A stretch of 64,000 nucleotides of DNA from Campylobacter novaezeelandiae (lineage in GTDB: Bacteria; Campylobacterota; Campylobacteria; Campylobacterales; Campylobacteraceae), in the NCBI RefSeq assembly GCF_004323845.1, contig NZ_QPGR01000001.1:62001-126000 (forward strand), in the 5' to 3' direction. Positions 26,501 through 35,752 of the stretch are shown here, piece after piece; position 1 is the stretch's first letter, and every line of letters starts with the position of its first letter. The notes beneath the pieces were generated by a model, which was not told the DNA's origin, made no database searches, and saw only the letters and a list, made by a program, of their open reading frames with translations. Both the position numbers and the translations under genes were made by a program.

Positions 26501-28652
26501 AATTATTGATCTTGTTTTTCCTTTTTTAGGACCCTTAATTGGTCCTGTTATTAAGGCTAAAAGTCTTACTATTGTTGGATTTATAGTTTGTATTTTAGCA
26601 ATTATTATAGTTCCTCTACCAGGACCTATACTTGATTTTTTTTTAGCTTTAAGTATTGCTTTATCTGTATTGATTATTTTAATTTCAATTTATATTCCAA
26701 AACCTACGGATTTAACAACATTTCCAACTCTTATTCTTATTATTACCCTTTTTAGACTTTCTTTAAATATCGCAACAACGCGTATGATTTTAAGCGAAGG
26801 TCAAAATGGCCCAGAAGCCGTAAGCGAAATTATAGCTGCTTTTGGAGAATTTGTTGTTGGTGGAAACTATGTCATAGGCGTAATAGTCTTTTGTATCTTG
26901 GTTTTAATTAATTTTATGGTTGTAACCAAAGGAAGTACAAGAGTTTCAGAAGTTCAAGCAAGGTTTACTCTTGATGCTATGCCAGGAAAACAAATGGCTA
27001 TTGATGCTGATTTAAATGCTGGGTTAATTGATGAGCAAACCGCTAGAGCAAGAAGACAAGAGGTTATTGCAGAAGCAAATTTCTATGGCGCTATGGATGG
27101 TTCTTCCAAATTTATAAAAGGTGATGCTGTAGCTGGAATTATAATTACAATTATAAATTTAATAGGTGGCTTTTTAATTGGATCTTTTCAGCATGATTTA
27201 TCTTTATCGCAAGCTGCTTCAACCTATACAATTTTAACCATAGGCGATGGACTTGTCTCTCAAATTCCAGGTCTTATAACTTCAACTGCTACTGCAATCA
27301 TCATCACACGAGCAAGTAAAGATGAGGATAATTTTGCAGAAGGAACACTAAATCAACTTTTAAGCGAATATCGAACTCTTTTAATCGTTGGTTTTGTGCT
27401 TTTTATCTTTGCTTTAGTTCCAGGTTTGCCTCACTTTTCTTTAGGATTTATGGCATTTGTATTTTTGGGACTTGGATATCTAACAAAGCAGGTTAAAGAA
27501 GGAAAGATTGATGTAAAAATGACCAAAAAGCCTGCAACAAATAATACAAATAATACAGGTTCAGCTCCAATAGCAGCAGCACCTAAAAAAAGCGAAGAAG
27601 AAATTATAAAAGAAGAAGAACATAAAATTAACGATATACTAAAAGTAGAAATTTTAGAACTTGAACTTGGCTATGGTCTTATAAAACTTGCCGAAAATGA
27701 ACTTACAGAAAGAATTCGCTCTATGAGACGTAATATTGCCCAAACTTTAGGTTTTTTAATGCCTAAAATCAGAATAAGAGATAATTTGCAGTTAAAACCT
27801 AATGAATATAGCTTCAAACTAAAAGGAGTTCCTATAGCTAGCGCAGAAATTTATCCTGATAAATATTTGGCCATGGATAGTGGTTTTATAACAGAAGAAG
27901 TTGAGGGTATAGCCACAAAAGAACCTGCTTTTAATTCCGATGCACTCTGGATTGATGCAAATTTAAAAGATGAGGCAACTTTAAATGGATATATAGTTAT
28001 TGATCCAGCTAGTGTTATTTCAACACATATGAGCGAATTAATAAAATCTCACGCTTCAGAACTTCTTACAAGACAAGAAGTTCAAAATTTACTTGAAAAA
28101 CTTAAAAATGATTATCCTGCTATTGTTGAAGGCGCTTTAGCTTTAGCTCCTGTAAGTTTAATACAAAAAGTTCTTAAGGATTTATTAAGAAACCAAATTC
28201 CTATTAAAGATATGCTAACTATTTTAGAATCAATGAGTGATATTGCAGAGGTGAGTAAAAGCTTTGATATGATTATAGAGCATGTAAGAGCATCTTTAGC
28301 TAGAATGATCACAAATATGTATCTTGATGATAAAGGAAATTTAGATATTTTTATTTTAGATTCTGCTACATCTAGCATATTGATGGAAAATGTCCAATTT
28401 AGAGACGGAAGCTATCATTTACCACTAAGCGTAGCTCAAACAGGTGCTCTAGTAGACACCTTAAGATCTGAGGTTGCTGCAGTAGCCAATGGAAGAATTA
28501 AACCTTTTATACTTTGCGTTGAACCACAGCTTAGAAAATTTATAGCTGATATTTGTTTTAATTTTAATATTAATATTGTTGTTTTAAGTTTTGCAGAAAT
28601 CGCAGAAAATACAAACTTTAATACCGAAGGTATTATTAAAATAGAACTCTAA
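26487..28652 (+). CDS. flhA: FlhA, flagellar type III export gate protein
   Basis: 721 aa. The N-terminal half has about eight membrane segments. The FHIPEP-family region is present as VQARFTLDAMPGKQMAIDADLNAGLIDEQTARARRQEV, with PGKQMAIDADLNAG as the conserved core. A linker rich in Asn, Ala and Pro (about residues 350-370) leads to the cytosolic domain that docks chaperone-substrate complexes. In Campylobacter FlhA is also part of the signal that activates FlgS/FlgR and thus the sigma-54 genes. It starts inside the Rrf2 gene. Confidence 0.96.
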   Translation: MAKNKIIDLVFPFLGPLIGPVIKAKSLTIVGFIVCILAIIIVPLPGPILDFFLALSIALSVLIILISIYIPKPTDLTTFPTLILIITLFRLSLNIATTRMILSEGQNGPEAVSEIIAAFGEFVVGGNYVIGVIVFCILVLINFMVVTKGSTRVSEVQARFTLDAMPGKQMAIDADLNAGLIDEQTARARRQEVIAEANFYGAMDGSSKFIKGDAVAGIIITIINLIGGFLIGSFQHDLSLSQAASTYTILTIGDGLVSQIPGLITSTATAIIITRASKDEDNFAEGTLNQLLSEYRTLLIVGFVLFIFALVPGLPHFSLGFMAFVFLGLGYLTKQVKEGKIDVKMTKKPATNNTNNTGSAPIAAAPKKSEEEIIKEEEHKINDILKVEILELELGYGLIKLAENELTERIRSMRRNIAQTLGFLMPKIRIRDNLQLKPNEYSFKLKGVPIASAEIYPDKYLAMDSGFITEEVEGIATKEPAFNSDALWIDANLKDEATLNGYIVIDPASVISTHMSELIKSHASELLTRQEVQNLLEKLKNDYPAIVEGALALAPVSLIQKVLKDLLRNQIPIKDMLTILESMSDIAEVSKSFDMIIEHVRASLARMITNMYLDDKGNLDIFILDSATSSILMENVQFRDGSYHLPLSVAQTGALVDTLRSEVAAVANGRIKPFILCVEPQLRKFIADICFNFNINIVVLSFAEIAENTNFNTEGIIKIEL

Positions 28653-28660
28653 GGAAAATA

Positions 28661-29707
28661 ATGAAAATTTATCATCTCTCTCATACAGACTTAGACGGTT
28701 ATGCATGTCAATATATTGTTAATTTTTATTTTAAAAATGTAAATTTTTATAATTCAAATTATGGAAAAGAAATTAATGATAATTTTAATAATATTATAAA
28801 AGATATACAAGAAAATATGGGAGAGAATGAAAAAATACTTTTGCTTATTACTGATTTAAATTTAACTCTTTCACAATGTAAAGAATTTGATGAAGTATGC
28901 AAAGAAAAAGATATTAAAATTTTATTATTAGATCATCATCAAAGCGGTTTGGAATGTATGCAAAAATATTCATGGTATTTTTTAGATAATTCAAGATGTG
29001 CTGCAAAAATTGTTTATGACTTTTTTAGTAAAATCTGTTTTAATGATGAAAAAATGAAAGATTTCATTAATATAGTAAATGCTGTGGATATCTGGCTTAA
29101 TAAAGATAAAGATTTCGAACTTGGAAAAGTTTGCTTAGGTCTTATTGCAAATGCAAAAGAGATTAATCGCGTAATGTTTAAAAAAGAACATATTTCTTAT
29201 ATGTTTTATCTTTTAGATCGTGCAAAAACTTTTATACAAAAAGAAAGATCTCATATCTTACTTGATAATGCTTTACATTTCATCAAAAAGGATTATTTTA
29301 TAAAAGATAATGATGATACTTTAGCAAATTTAATTTCTAAATTTATTGTCGAAAAATTGCAAGATCACAAAGAAGAATTTACGATTTTTTATGAAAATCA
29401 TAAAGGACTTTTAACTTCAAATATAGGCAATACCTCAATAATAGGAAATGAATTTTTAATTAATAATCCAGACTACGACTTTTTTCTTGATGTTAGCTCG
29501 AAAAAAACTTTGAGTATTAGAGCAAATGGGAGTTTAGACGTAAGTTTAATGGCTAAAAAATTAGTCGGAGGAGGTGGTCATAAAAATGCTAGTGGGGGTT
29601 TATTTGCTAGTTTTAAAGATAGTACAAATTATAATTATATTAAAGCTCAATTTATAGATTTAATTAAAAGCAAAGAGATTAAAAAGGAAGAAAATGCACA
29701 AAAATAA
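28661..29707 (+). CDS. DHH/DHHA1-family phosphoesterase
   Basis: 348 aa. N-terminal DHH domain with metal-binding motifs HTDLDGYACQY (residues 5-15), LLITDLN, and LLLDHHQSGLE carrying the namesake DHH. The C-terminal DHHA1 motif GGGGHKNASGG binds the substrate phosphate. The family includes nanoRNases (NrnA) and cyclic-dinucleotide phosphodiesterases (GdpP, Pde2). There is no membrane or PAS part, so a soluble NrnA- or Pde2-like enzyme is likeliest. It follows flhA by eight bases with aagga. The substrate is not decided by sequence. Confidence 0.85.
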   Translation: MKIYHLSHTDLDGYACQYIVNFYFKNVNFYNSNYGKEINDNFNNIIKDIQENMGENEKILLLITDLNLTLSQCKEFDEVCKEKDIKILLLDHHQSGLECMQKYSWYFLDNSRCAAKIVYDFFSKICFNDEKMKDFINIVNAVDIWLNKDKDFELGKVCLGLIANAKEINRVMFKKEHISYMFYLLDRAKTFIQKERSHILLDNALHFIKKDYFIKDNDDTLANLISKFIVEKLQDHKEEFTIFYENHKGLLTSNIGNTSIIGNEFLINNPDYDFFLDVSSKKTLSIRANGSLDVSLMAKKLVGGGGHKNASGGLFASFKDSTNYNYIKAQFIDLIKSKEIKKEENAQK

Positions 29708-29927
29708 TAAAGAACAAGAAATAGAGGATTTAACTTATGAACTTAACATTGTTTTAGAAGCAATGCTTTTATATGCCGGAGTAAAAAGAAATAAACTTGA
29801 TAAAGCAATTGAAATTTATATAGAAAACATTGATACAATTTTAGAACATTCAATTAATGAAGGTGTAGATGAGATTTTAGAAGTTGTCGAATATCTTAGA
29901 GCGCACCATAAAGAACTTTTTATATAA
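29694..29927 (+). CDS. Small acidic helical protein of unknown function
   Basis: 77 aa with Shine-Dalgarno aaaaagga. It overlaps the DHH gene by 14 bases and shares one base with the next start. All-helical composition with many Glu, Ile and Leu; no membrane segment or Cys. A homologue stands in the same place in C. jejuni as I recall, with no known role. Confidence 0.7.
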   Translation: MHKNNKEQEIEDLTYELNIVLEAMLLYAGVKRNKLDKAIEIYIENIDTILEHSINEGVDEILEVVEYLRAHHKELFI

Positions 29928-30553
29928 TGAAATATTTATTTTTTTTAATTGTATCTTATAATTTTATTTTTGCCAATATTTTTGAAAGTTTAAAAGATTT
30001 TGCTTACGATAAAAAGATTAATCAAAATATTAGCATTAAAAAAGCAGAGATTTTAAGTTTTTATGACAATAAAAATCCTTGTATTGAACTCTTAATTACA
30101 GACAATGAGGTAAGTATTTTAAAAACATTTGACTCTTGTAAAAAATTAAACAATGCCACTTTTTTAGAATTTTTAAATAAAGACTTTCTTTCTCTTTATC
30201 AAGACAAACAACTTACACTAAAAAAAGAATTAAAAAATTTAAAAAATGCTATGCAAGATATTATGATTTATTACAAATTACATTACTCATTTTCTAAAGA
30301 TATTAAGGATATGAGCAAAAATCAAAATTTAACTATTTTAAATATAGATGAAAAAGAAGGCGGAGTTTTATTATATAAAATAAACAATCAAGCTTGCATT
30401 GGTATAGAACTTCAAAAAATAAACAATAGAATGGCTATGAAAGTCTATGGAATAGAAAATTTAGATAGACAATGTAAAATCTTAATTGATTCACCTTCTT
30501 TTAAAAATCTTTCTTACTCAAAGAAAGATTTTAATTTGTATTACTTAGAATAA
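29927..30553 (+). CDS. Exported protein of unknown function
   Basis: 208 aa. Signal peptide (MKYLFFLIVSYNFIFA) with likely cleavage after Ala16. The mature part is Lys-rich with four Cys (CIELL, SCKKL, ACIGI, QCKIL), which could form two disulfides in the periplasm. No family recognised. Last gene of the Rrf2-flhA-DHH run. A candidate small gene on the other strand overlaps its last 13 bases. Confidence 0.7.
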   Translation: MKYLFFLIVSYNFIFANIFESLKDFAYDKKINQNISIKKAEILSFYDNKNPCIELLITDNEVSILKTFDSCKKLNNATFLEFLNKDFLSLYQDKQLTLKKELKNLKNAMQDIMIYYKLHYSFSKDIKDMSKNQNLTILNIDEKEGGVLLYKINNQACIGIELQKINNRMAMKVYGIENLDRQCKILIDSPSFKNLSYSKKDFNLYYLE

Positions 30554-30669
30554 AAAACACTTTTAATTTTTAAAAATAAAATTTGAAAAAAATTCATTTC
30601 TTTTTTTGATAAAACATTAAAAACACATTGATCTAAATCTTTTTTTTCTTGAAAACTTAAATTTTTCAC
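30541..30669 (-). CDS. Candidate 42-aa basic protein
   Basis: An open frame from a GTG at 30669 to a TAA at 30541-30543, with the strong Shine-Dalgarno AAAGGAAAG directly upstream (complement of 30671-30679). It begins MKNLSFQEKKDLDQCVFNV and ends in a basic, hydrophobic segment (MNFFQILFLKIKSVFYSK). A TACAAT-like -10 occurs about 30 bases upstream on this strand. It fills the gap between the exported protein and tsdA, and converges with the former. Too short for firm coding statistics. I think C. jejuni carries a small gene at this place, from memory. Confidence 0.5.
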   Translation of the reverse strand: MKNLSFQEKKDLDQCVFNVLSKKEMNFFQILFLKIKSVFYSK

Positions 30670-30780
30670 ATCTTTCCTTTATAAAATACTGCTTAATGTA
30701 TTGTATCTAAATAAAACTTTGCTATATATAAAATGTATTGATTTATCTTAATTTTAATTGACTTTTTTTCTTTAAAGTTC

Positions 30781-30786
30781 TATACT
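30781..30786 (+). promoter_or_regulatory. Candidate -10 box for tsdA
   Basis: TATACT preceded by tttttttctttaaagttc, a Campylobacter-style upstream region, and followed 35 bases later by the tsdA ATG. The Shine-Dalgarno is aaaggag. Confidence 0.5.
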
Positions 30787-30821
30787 TTATCTATTCACAA
30801 AAACAAAAAAAGGAGCTTTCC

Positions 30822-31805
30822 ATGAAAAAAACTTCTATAGTATTAGCAGTTTTATTGGTTGGAAGTTGTGCTTTTGCACTTGATAAAAATTTAGCTAAAA
30901 CCAAAGCTCAAACAGGTGTTAATTTACCAGAAGCTGAGTGGAAGCTACCCGAAGCCTTAAATGAAGATGGTACAATAGATGAAAGTAAAATGCCAAAGTC
31001 GAAATATTCTGAAATGGTAATTTTAGGAAATAAAGTTCTTAACGAAACTTCAAATTACTTAGGTCCACAAGCAAAAGATAAAAATAAACGTTTTGCTGGC
31101 AATAATCTTTCTTGCTCAAGTTGCCATGCTGCTGCAGGAACTGTTCAAAATCAATCAGGATTTGTAGGAATTTGGGCAAGATTTCCACAATATAATGCAA
31201 GAGCAGATAAGGTTATTACTTTAGCTGATCGTATTAATGGTTGCTTTGAAAGATCTATGAATGGTAAAAGAATGCCTGAAAATACCCTAGAAATGAAAGC
31301 AATGTTAACTTATATGCAATGGCTATCTCAAGGCATTCCAACTGGTGCAAAAACAAAAGGACAAGGACTAAAAAAAATAGATTTTATTGACAGGGCTGCT
31401 GATCCAAAAAAAGGTAAAATTGTATATAATGAAAAATGTATAGTTTGTCATCAAGAAAATGGACTTGGAGTTAAAAACGAAGACAAAGTAGGGGCTTATT
31501 ATATTTATCCGCCTTTATGGGGAAAAGATAGTTATAATACTGGAGCCGGTATGTATCGCTTAATCAAGGCAGCATCTTATATTAAAGAAAATATGCCAAA
31601 AGGAAATGCTGATTTAACCTTGGAAGAATCCTATGATGTAGCAGCTTATATAAATTCTCAAATGCGTCCTATTAAAGCAAATAGAGATAAAGATTTTCCT
31701 GATAGAAAAGTAAAACCTCTAGATATGGATGTAGGACCTTATGATGATAGCTTTTCAACTACTCAACATAGATATGGACCTTATAAAACTATGATTAAAA
31801 ATTGA
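30822..31805 (+). CDS. tsdA: TsdA, bifunctional thiosulfate dehydrogenase / tetrathionate reductase
   Basis: 327 aa periplasmic di-haem cytochrome c. Signal peptide of about 19 residues. Haem 1 site Cys98-x-x-Cys101-His102 (CSSCHAAAG), haem 2 site Cys206-x-x-Cys209-His210 (CIVCHQENG). Cys141 in RINGCFERSMNG corresponds to the unusual Cys haem ligand that marks TsdA, and YPPLWGKDSYNTGAGM is a TsdA-type motif. The C. jejuni enzyme, studied in strain 81116, reduces tetrathionate as an alternative electron acceptor. Alternative: an unrelated di-haem cytochrome, but the Cys motif argues against it. Haems must be attached by CcsBA. Confidence 0.85.
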   Translation: MKKTSIVLAVLLVGSCAFALDKNLAKTKAQTGVNLPEAEWKLPEALNEDGTIDESKMPKSKYSEMVILGNKVLNETSNYLGPQAKDKNKRFAGNNLSCSSCHAAAGTVQNQSGFVGIWARFPQYNARADKVITLADRINGCFERSMNGKRMPENTLEMKAMLTYMQWLSQGIPTGAKTKGQGLKKIDFIDRAADPKKGKIVYNEKCIVCHQENGLGVKNEDKVGAYYIYPPLWGKDSYNTGAGMYRLIKAASYIKENMPKGNADLTLEESYDVAAYINSQMRPIKANRDKDFPDRKVKPLDMDVGPYDDSFSTTQHRYGPYKTMIKN

Positions 31806-31811
31806 TAAACT

Positions 31812-31843
31812 TTCCTATTAAGTTTTAAAAAACTTAATAGGAA
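31812..31843 (+). terminator. Hairpin between convergent tsdA and astA
   Basis: Perfect 14-bp arms (31812-31825 ttcctattaagttt; 31830-31843) with a 4-base loop, in the 45-base gap between the two stop codons. The T-runs are short on both sides, so it is likely a bidirectional terminator of moderate strength. Confidence 0.7.
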
Positions 31844-31850
31844 CTTAAAT

Positions 31851-33710
31851 TTATTTAGCATTAAAAGCTTTTTCTACATCAAAAGGCATAGCCTGATATC
31901 CTGTATTTGTTCCGCTAAATTGAATTTGAACAGAAGGATTTTTAGATCCCCAAATAAATTCATCAATTTCTGGTTTAGGATCGCCAATGCTTATACCCTT
32001 ACTTAAATCAAAAGCCATTCCAGCAGTTGCACTATATACCATTATGGAATTTTTATCTTTTTGGTATTCTACCAAAGATGTTACAGGAGAAAACCATTCG
32101 TTGCCTCTTTCTTTTCCGTATTCCCAAATTTGCTCTACTGTTTTATTTTGTTGATCAATCTTATATATAACAGCACGAGAATATTTTTGTGATGCAAAAG
32201 GTGGTTGTTCAGCTCCTCTTGCATCACCATTATCAAAAACACTTAAATATAAATAACGCTTATTTGATTTTGAGTCAATTCTCCAAGCTGTATGCTGAGT
32301 CCAAGTAAAATCAAATCCACCTTTTTCATTTTCATATCCTGGACACTTAGAATACTCATCTTCACAAACTATTTTAGCGCCATTAGAATTTATAGGTTGT
32401 AAAAGATATTGTTGAAATTTTTTACCCCATCCCTTATGAGCTCCTAATATCCATTTGATTTTTTTATCTCTACCTATTTTAACAATAGCACTTTGATGGC
32501 GACTTGAGATGATAATACTATCATCACTTGGATCATAATCTACACTATTAACATGTGCCCAGTTTCTACCTACACCTGTTCCAGCTATATCGCCAAATTG
32601 ATTATTTTCATCCATTTTTGCAAGCTCTTCATCACTTAAAGTCACTCCAGCCTTATTGGCATCTATATTTAAACACACGGCTCCTTGATCAAGGGCTTTT
32701 ATGATAGTACTTCTATAAGGATCTAAAATATCATATAATCTCCAATCATCTACCACATTGCCATTTTGATCAACTTCAATTACAACATCTCTAACGCTTC
32801 TTACATTTTTACCATCAGCTCTTTTGACATTTGCAGATGCTACGCGTAAAAGATAATGTCCATTTTGCATATTGTCCATAGCATGAGAAAAATCAATATA
32901 ACTTGAAGGTAAGGTTCTATTAAAAATTTCTCTTCCCATAACATCATATTTTACATATCTTTGACCAAATCCCCAGGTTAAAGCCCCATCGTTATTTTGC
33001 TTAAAACCCATCATAATGCCACGATTATAAATATTATTCCAATCCATAAGTTTATCATTATCAAAATACCATCTAATTTCACCTTTGGTATCAATAATAA
33101 AAACATTGGAATTTTCATCCCACTCTAAAGCTCCTCCAGCTGGATTATTCCAAACAGCTTGAGAGCCTTTTCCAGATTGTTTTCCTGGTGCATTATTTAC
33201 AAGATATAATCTATCATTAAATTTTTTATCCATTTTTATAATTTTAACATTTGCAAAAGGCGAACCTGTTTGAGAAGTATTTCCACTTGGCATTATACTT
33301 ACCCCTGGAGTAGTTATCTTATAAACTTCATCAATAATTTTTTCACTTTTATTATTGGATATCTTTGTATAACTTACTTTTACACTATTTAAATAAGAGG
33401 GATAAAGACCAAAAATTGGAATTCCTCCATAAGTTTTAGCCATATTTTCGCTCACACTATAAGAAATTGTTTGACCATTTGGCTTAGGAAGTATAGTAAC
33501 TTTTATATCTTTTAAAATATATCCACCATCCATTATAACAGCAGTTAAAGGAGATAAATTATAAGGATTAAGCTTTACAGCACCAATTTTTCCTTGAATT
33601 TGCCAATCCATCTTTGCCCCGCTAGGACCACCCATTGCTAATGAAATATTTGGAATAATTAAAGTTATACCTGCTAAAACCATTACACAAAAAGATTTAC
33701 TTAATTTCAT
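31851..33710 (-). CDS. astA: AstA, periplasmic arylsulfate sulfotransferase
   Basis: 619 aa with a signal peptide (residues 1-25, ending SLA). PAPS-independent enzyme of the AssT family that moves sulfate between phenolic compounds. The C-terminal beta-propeller part carries the catalytic His in ISSRHQSAIVKI and the following WILGAHKGWG. A Cys pair (CEDEYSKC) fits the disulfide known from E. coli AssT. The gene is intact here, whereas in C. jejuni NCTC 11168 I recall it as broken. It follows dsbI and dsbA on the same strand, the arrangement of assT-dsbL-dsbI in uropathogenic E. coli, so those Dsb proteins probably oxidise it. Confidence 0.92.
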   Translation of the reverse strand: MKLSKSFCVMVLAGITLIIPNISLAMGGPSGAKMDWQIQGKIGAVKLNPYNLSPLTAVIMDGGYILKDIKVTILPKPNGQTISYSVSENMAKTYGGIPIFGLYPSYLNSVKVSYTKISNNKSEKIIDEVYKITTPGVSIMPSGNTSQTGSPFANVKIIKMDKKFNDRLYLVNNAPGKQSGKGSQAVWNNPAGGALEWDENSNVFIIDTKGEIRWYFDNDKLMDWNNIYNRGIMMGFKQNNDGALTWGFGQRYVKYDVMGREIFNRTLPSSYIDFSHAMDNMQNGHYLLRVASANVKRADGKNVRSVRDVVIEVDQNGNVVDDWRLYDILDPYRSTIIKALDQGAVCLNIDANKAGVTLSDEELAKMDENNQFGDIAGTGVGRNWAHVNSVDYDPSDDSIIISSRHQSAIVKIGRDKKIKWILGAHKGWGKKFQQYLLQPINSNGAKIVCEDEYSKCPGYENEKGGFDFTWTQHTAWRIDSKSNKRYLYLSVFDNGDARGAEQPPFASQKYSRAVIYKIDQQNKTVEQIWEYGKERGNEWFSPVTSLVEYQKDKNSIMVYSATAGMAFDLSKGISIGDPKPEIDEFIWGSKNPSVQIQFSGTNTGYQAMPFDVEKAFNAK

Positions 33711-33746
33711 TTTATATCCTTATTTTCTTAAAACAATGACACAAAT

Positions 33747-34535
33747 TTATGCATTGTTTAAAAATAAACTTATCTTACAATTCTCATTTATGCTTACCAA
33801 TTCAACTGGTGTTCTTGGTTTTCCAGTGATTTTTAATGTAACAATAAATATAAAAATAATTACCGCTAAAACTCTTGCTCTTTTTTTATTTAAAACAAAA
33901 GAAATAAACATCAAAAAAAGTATCAATAAACAACATATAAAAGCTATAAGACAACAAATTGCCATATTTAAAAATTGCCATTTTGGAATCAAATACCAAC
34001 CATTACTATAAAATCCATCTTCAAAATTAGGTGGATTACCAACAAAAAATTTTTGGATAAAATCAAGATTAGCATAAGCTGACTCAGGGACAACCGGAGT
34101 ATCCATTCCACACTCTCCAGTGGGTAAAAACCAACTTGGAAACCACTCATGCAAAGGTAAATTAAAAGGATAAATAGGAGTTTCCCTACACCCATCAACG
34201 CCAGCAAAAGGATTTTCAGAATGAACAACTTCATGTATATGATTGAGCAATAAACAATGCTCAAACCCAAGCCAAATTCCATAAAATCCAAAAGTGTAAC
34301 CAAATATTTTAGCAATATCACTTTTAGGATTGATAAGAACTATAATGGCGCCAAGAGCCATAACAAACATATCAAAACGTATATAAACACATTGTTCACA
34401 AGGTTCCATAAAAAGGTATTCTTGGAAAAGAAAATGAGCTATAAATGTAAGACCTAATGTTACAAAAAGCATTATAGCCCAAGGAATCCTAGTATCTTGC
34501 CATTTATAAATTTTCTCCAATAAATTACAGGACAT
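33747..34535 (-). CDS. dsbI: DsbI/DsbB-like thiol oxidoreductase
   Basis: 262 aa with four to five membrane segments. The first periplasmic loop has the redox pair Cys46/Cys49 (PCEQC) next to Arg52; the second holds Cys residues in [11 protein letters not shown] and TGECGMD. DsbB of E. coli has about 176 residues; the larger size and extra C-terminal membrane helix ([22 protein letters not shown]) match the DsbI group. It passes electrons from DsbA to the quinone pool. Ten bases after dsbA and 36 before astA on the minus strand. Confidence 0.88.
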   Translation of the reverse strand: MSCNLLEKIYKWQDTRIPWAIMLFVTLGLTFIAHFLFQEYLFMEPCEQCVYIRFDMFVMALGAIIVLINPKSDIAKIFGYTFGFYGIWLGFEHCLLLNHIHEVVHSENPFAGVDGCRETPIYPFNLPLHEWFPSWFLPTGECGMDTPVVPESAYANLDFIQKFFVGNPPNFEDGFYSNGWYLIPKWQFLNMAICCLIAFICCLLILFLMFISFVLNKKRARVLAVIIFIFIVTLKITGKPRTPVELVSINENCKISLFLNNA

Positions 34536-34544
34536 AATACACTC

Positions 34545-35204
34545 CTATAATTTACTAAGTTCTTCTATAGCCTTGATAAGAGCTTGTGGAGATGTAATTG
34601 CTTGTGGTGTAATTTGATATTTTCCATTTACTACAAAACCTGGAGTTCCATAATTTTTAGAAATATCATTTGCATATTCATATGATTTTAAAATTTGATT
34701 TGCCTCATCAGTTTTTAAAAAATTTTCTAAATCATTTTTACTTACATTCATAGCTTTTAATCCAACTTCATAAAAAGCCTCAGGATTTTTTCCATTTCCC
34801 CATCTTTCTTTCTTTTTAAAATAAGCATTAAAATATGCATCAGAAACTTTATAAGTAAAACTGTTTTTATCTGTTTGATCTATATTTTTTTCTTTGTCTT
34901 TAAAAGACGCAAAAGCAAAAATCTCATTAGCTTGTTTACCGTAATCTCCCATAGATCTTACAGGATAAAAACTATAATTTAAATTTGGAAGTTTTTCTTT
35001 AATTTTTTCAAGGGTGTTAAATTTGTGATGATCATAACAATGAGTGCAACGATAAGAAAAAACTTCTATAACAGAATTTGGAACATTAGGAATAGGGGAG
35101 TTTAATACTATATATTCCTTTCCTTCGGTAAGGGCATTAGCATTAAATGCAACTAAAAAAACCGTAATGGTAGAGAATTTAACAATCTTGCTAAAAATCT
35201 TCAT
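34545..35204 (-). CDS. dsbA: DsbA/DsbL-like periplasmic thiol oxidase
   Basis: 219 aa. Signal peptide (residues 1-24, ending NANA), thioredoxin fold with active site Cys53-Thr-His-Cys56 (RCTHCYDHH) and the cis-Pro loop GTPGFVVNG. It introduces disulfides into exported proteins, and is re-oxidised by the DsbI encoded next. Starts after aaggaga. The first gene of the dsbA-dsbI-astA operon; AstA, with its Cys pair, is a probable client. Confidence 0.92.
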   Translation of the reverse strand: MKIFSKIVKFSTITVFLVAFNANALTEGKEYIVLNSPIPNVPNSVIEVFSYRCTHCYDHHKFNTLEKIKEKLPNLNYSFYPVRSMGDYGKQANEIFAFASFKDKEKNIDQTDKNSFTYKVSDAYFNAYFKKKERWGNGKNPEAFYEVGLKAMNVSKNDLENFLKTDEANQILKSYEYANDISKNYGTPGFVVNGKYQITPQAITSPQALIKAIEELSKL

Positions 35205-35503
35205 ACAATCTCCTTATCCTTGTAAATTTCAGTCTTAATAAATATATTTTAAACAAAAATAAAATAATAATTTAAAAAACTGTTAATATATATTTTAAAA
35301 CTATTTACTTAATATAATATTAAAAATGATTTAAGAAAATTAAAAAAATATTTTTTTGAATAAAAATGTTAAAAAATATTTTAAAAATATTACATTATTT
35401 TTTATGGATAAATAATTTTACTCCAAAAAGTAAACTTTGCATAATCCCTAAAAAATAATATTTCATGTTATTAAAATAGAGTGTTATTTTATAATTATTA
35501 TAA

Positions 35504-35531
35504 AAGTTTGAAAATTATAGTTTTCAATACA
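35504..35531 (+). other. Candidate dif site (difH) for XerH
   Basis: A 28-bp site with two 11-base arms around the 6-base centre ttatag (35515-35520). The inner seven bases of the arms are perfectly inverted, ttgaaaa (35508-35514) and ttttcaa (35521-35527). The outer bases are not symmetric, as in known dif sites. It lies 260 bp upstream of xerH, where the site recognised by XerH is found in related genomes. I cannot compare the exact consensus here. Confidence 0.6.
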
Positions 35532-35746
35532 AAATAATAATTTTATAGTATTTTTACTTTTTATCATATTAATTTACATACTTAATGTCATTTACTTTAA
35601 TATATTTTTAATTATCAAAGTAAAAAGAATTTATAAATAAAAATAAAATATATAAAATCCTAAAAATTTAAACTTTTTAAACTTTGCAAATTTAAAAATA
35701 CTAGCTCTTATAAAATATATATGGAAAAATTTCAAAAAGAAAAAGA

Positions 35747-35752
35747 TATAAT
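35747..35752 (+). promoter_or_regulatory. Candidate -10 box for xerH
   Basis: TATAAT in an A-rich context, 40 bases before the xerH ATG. Shine-Dalgarno aggaaaa lies about 10 bases before the start. Confidence 0.45.

Noticed and set aside
33736..34011. A 91-codon plus-strand frame over dsbI
   Set aside because: No ribosome site or domain; the minus-strand dsbI frame carries redox Cys and membrane segments.
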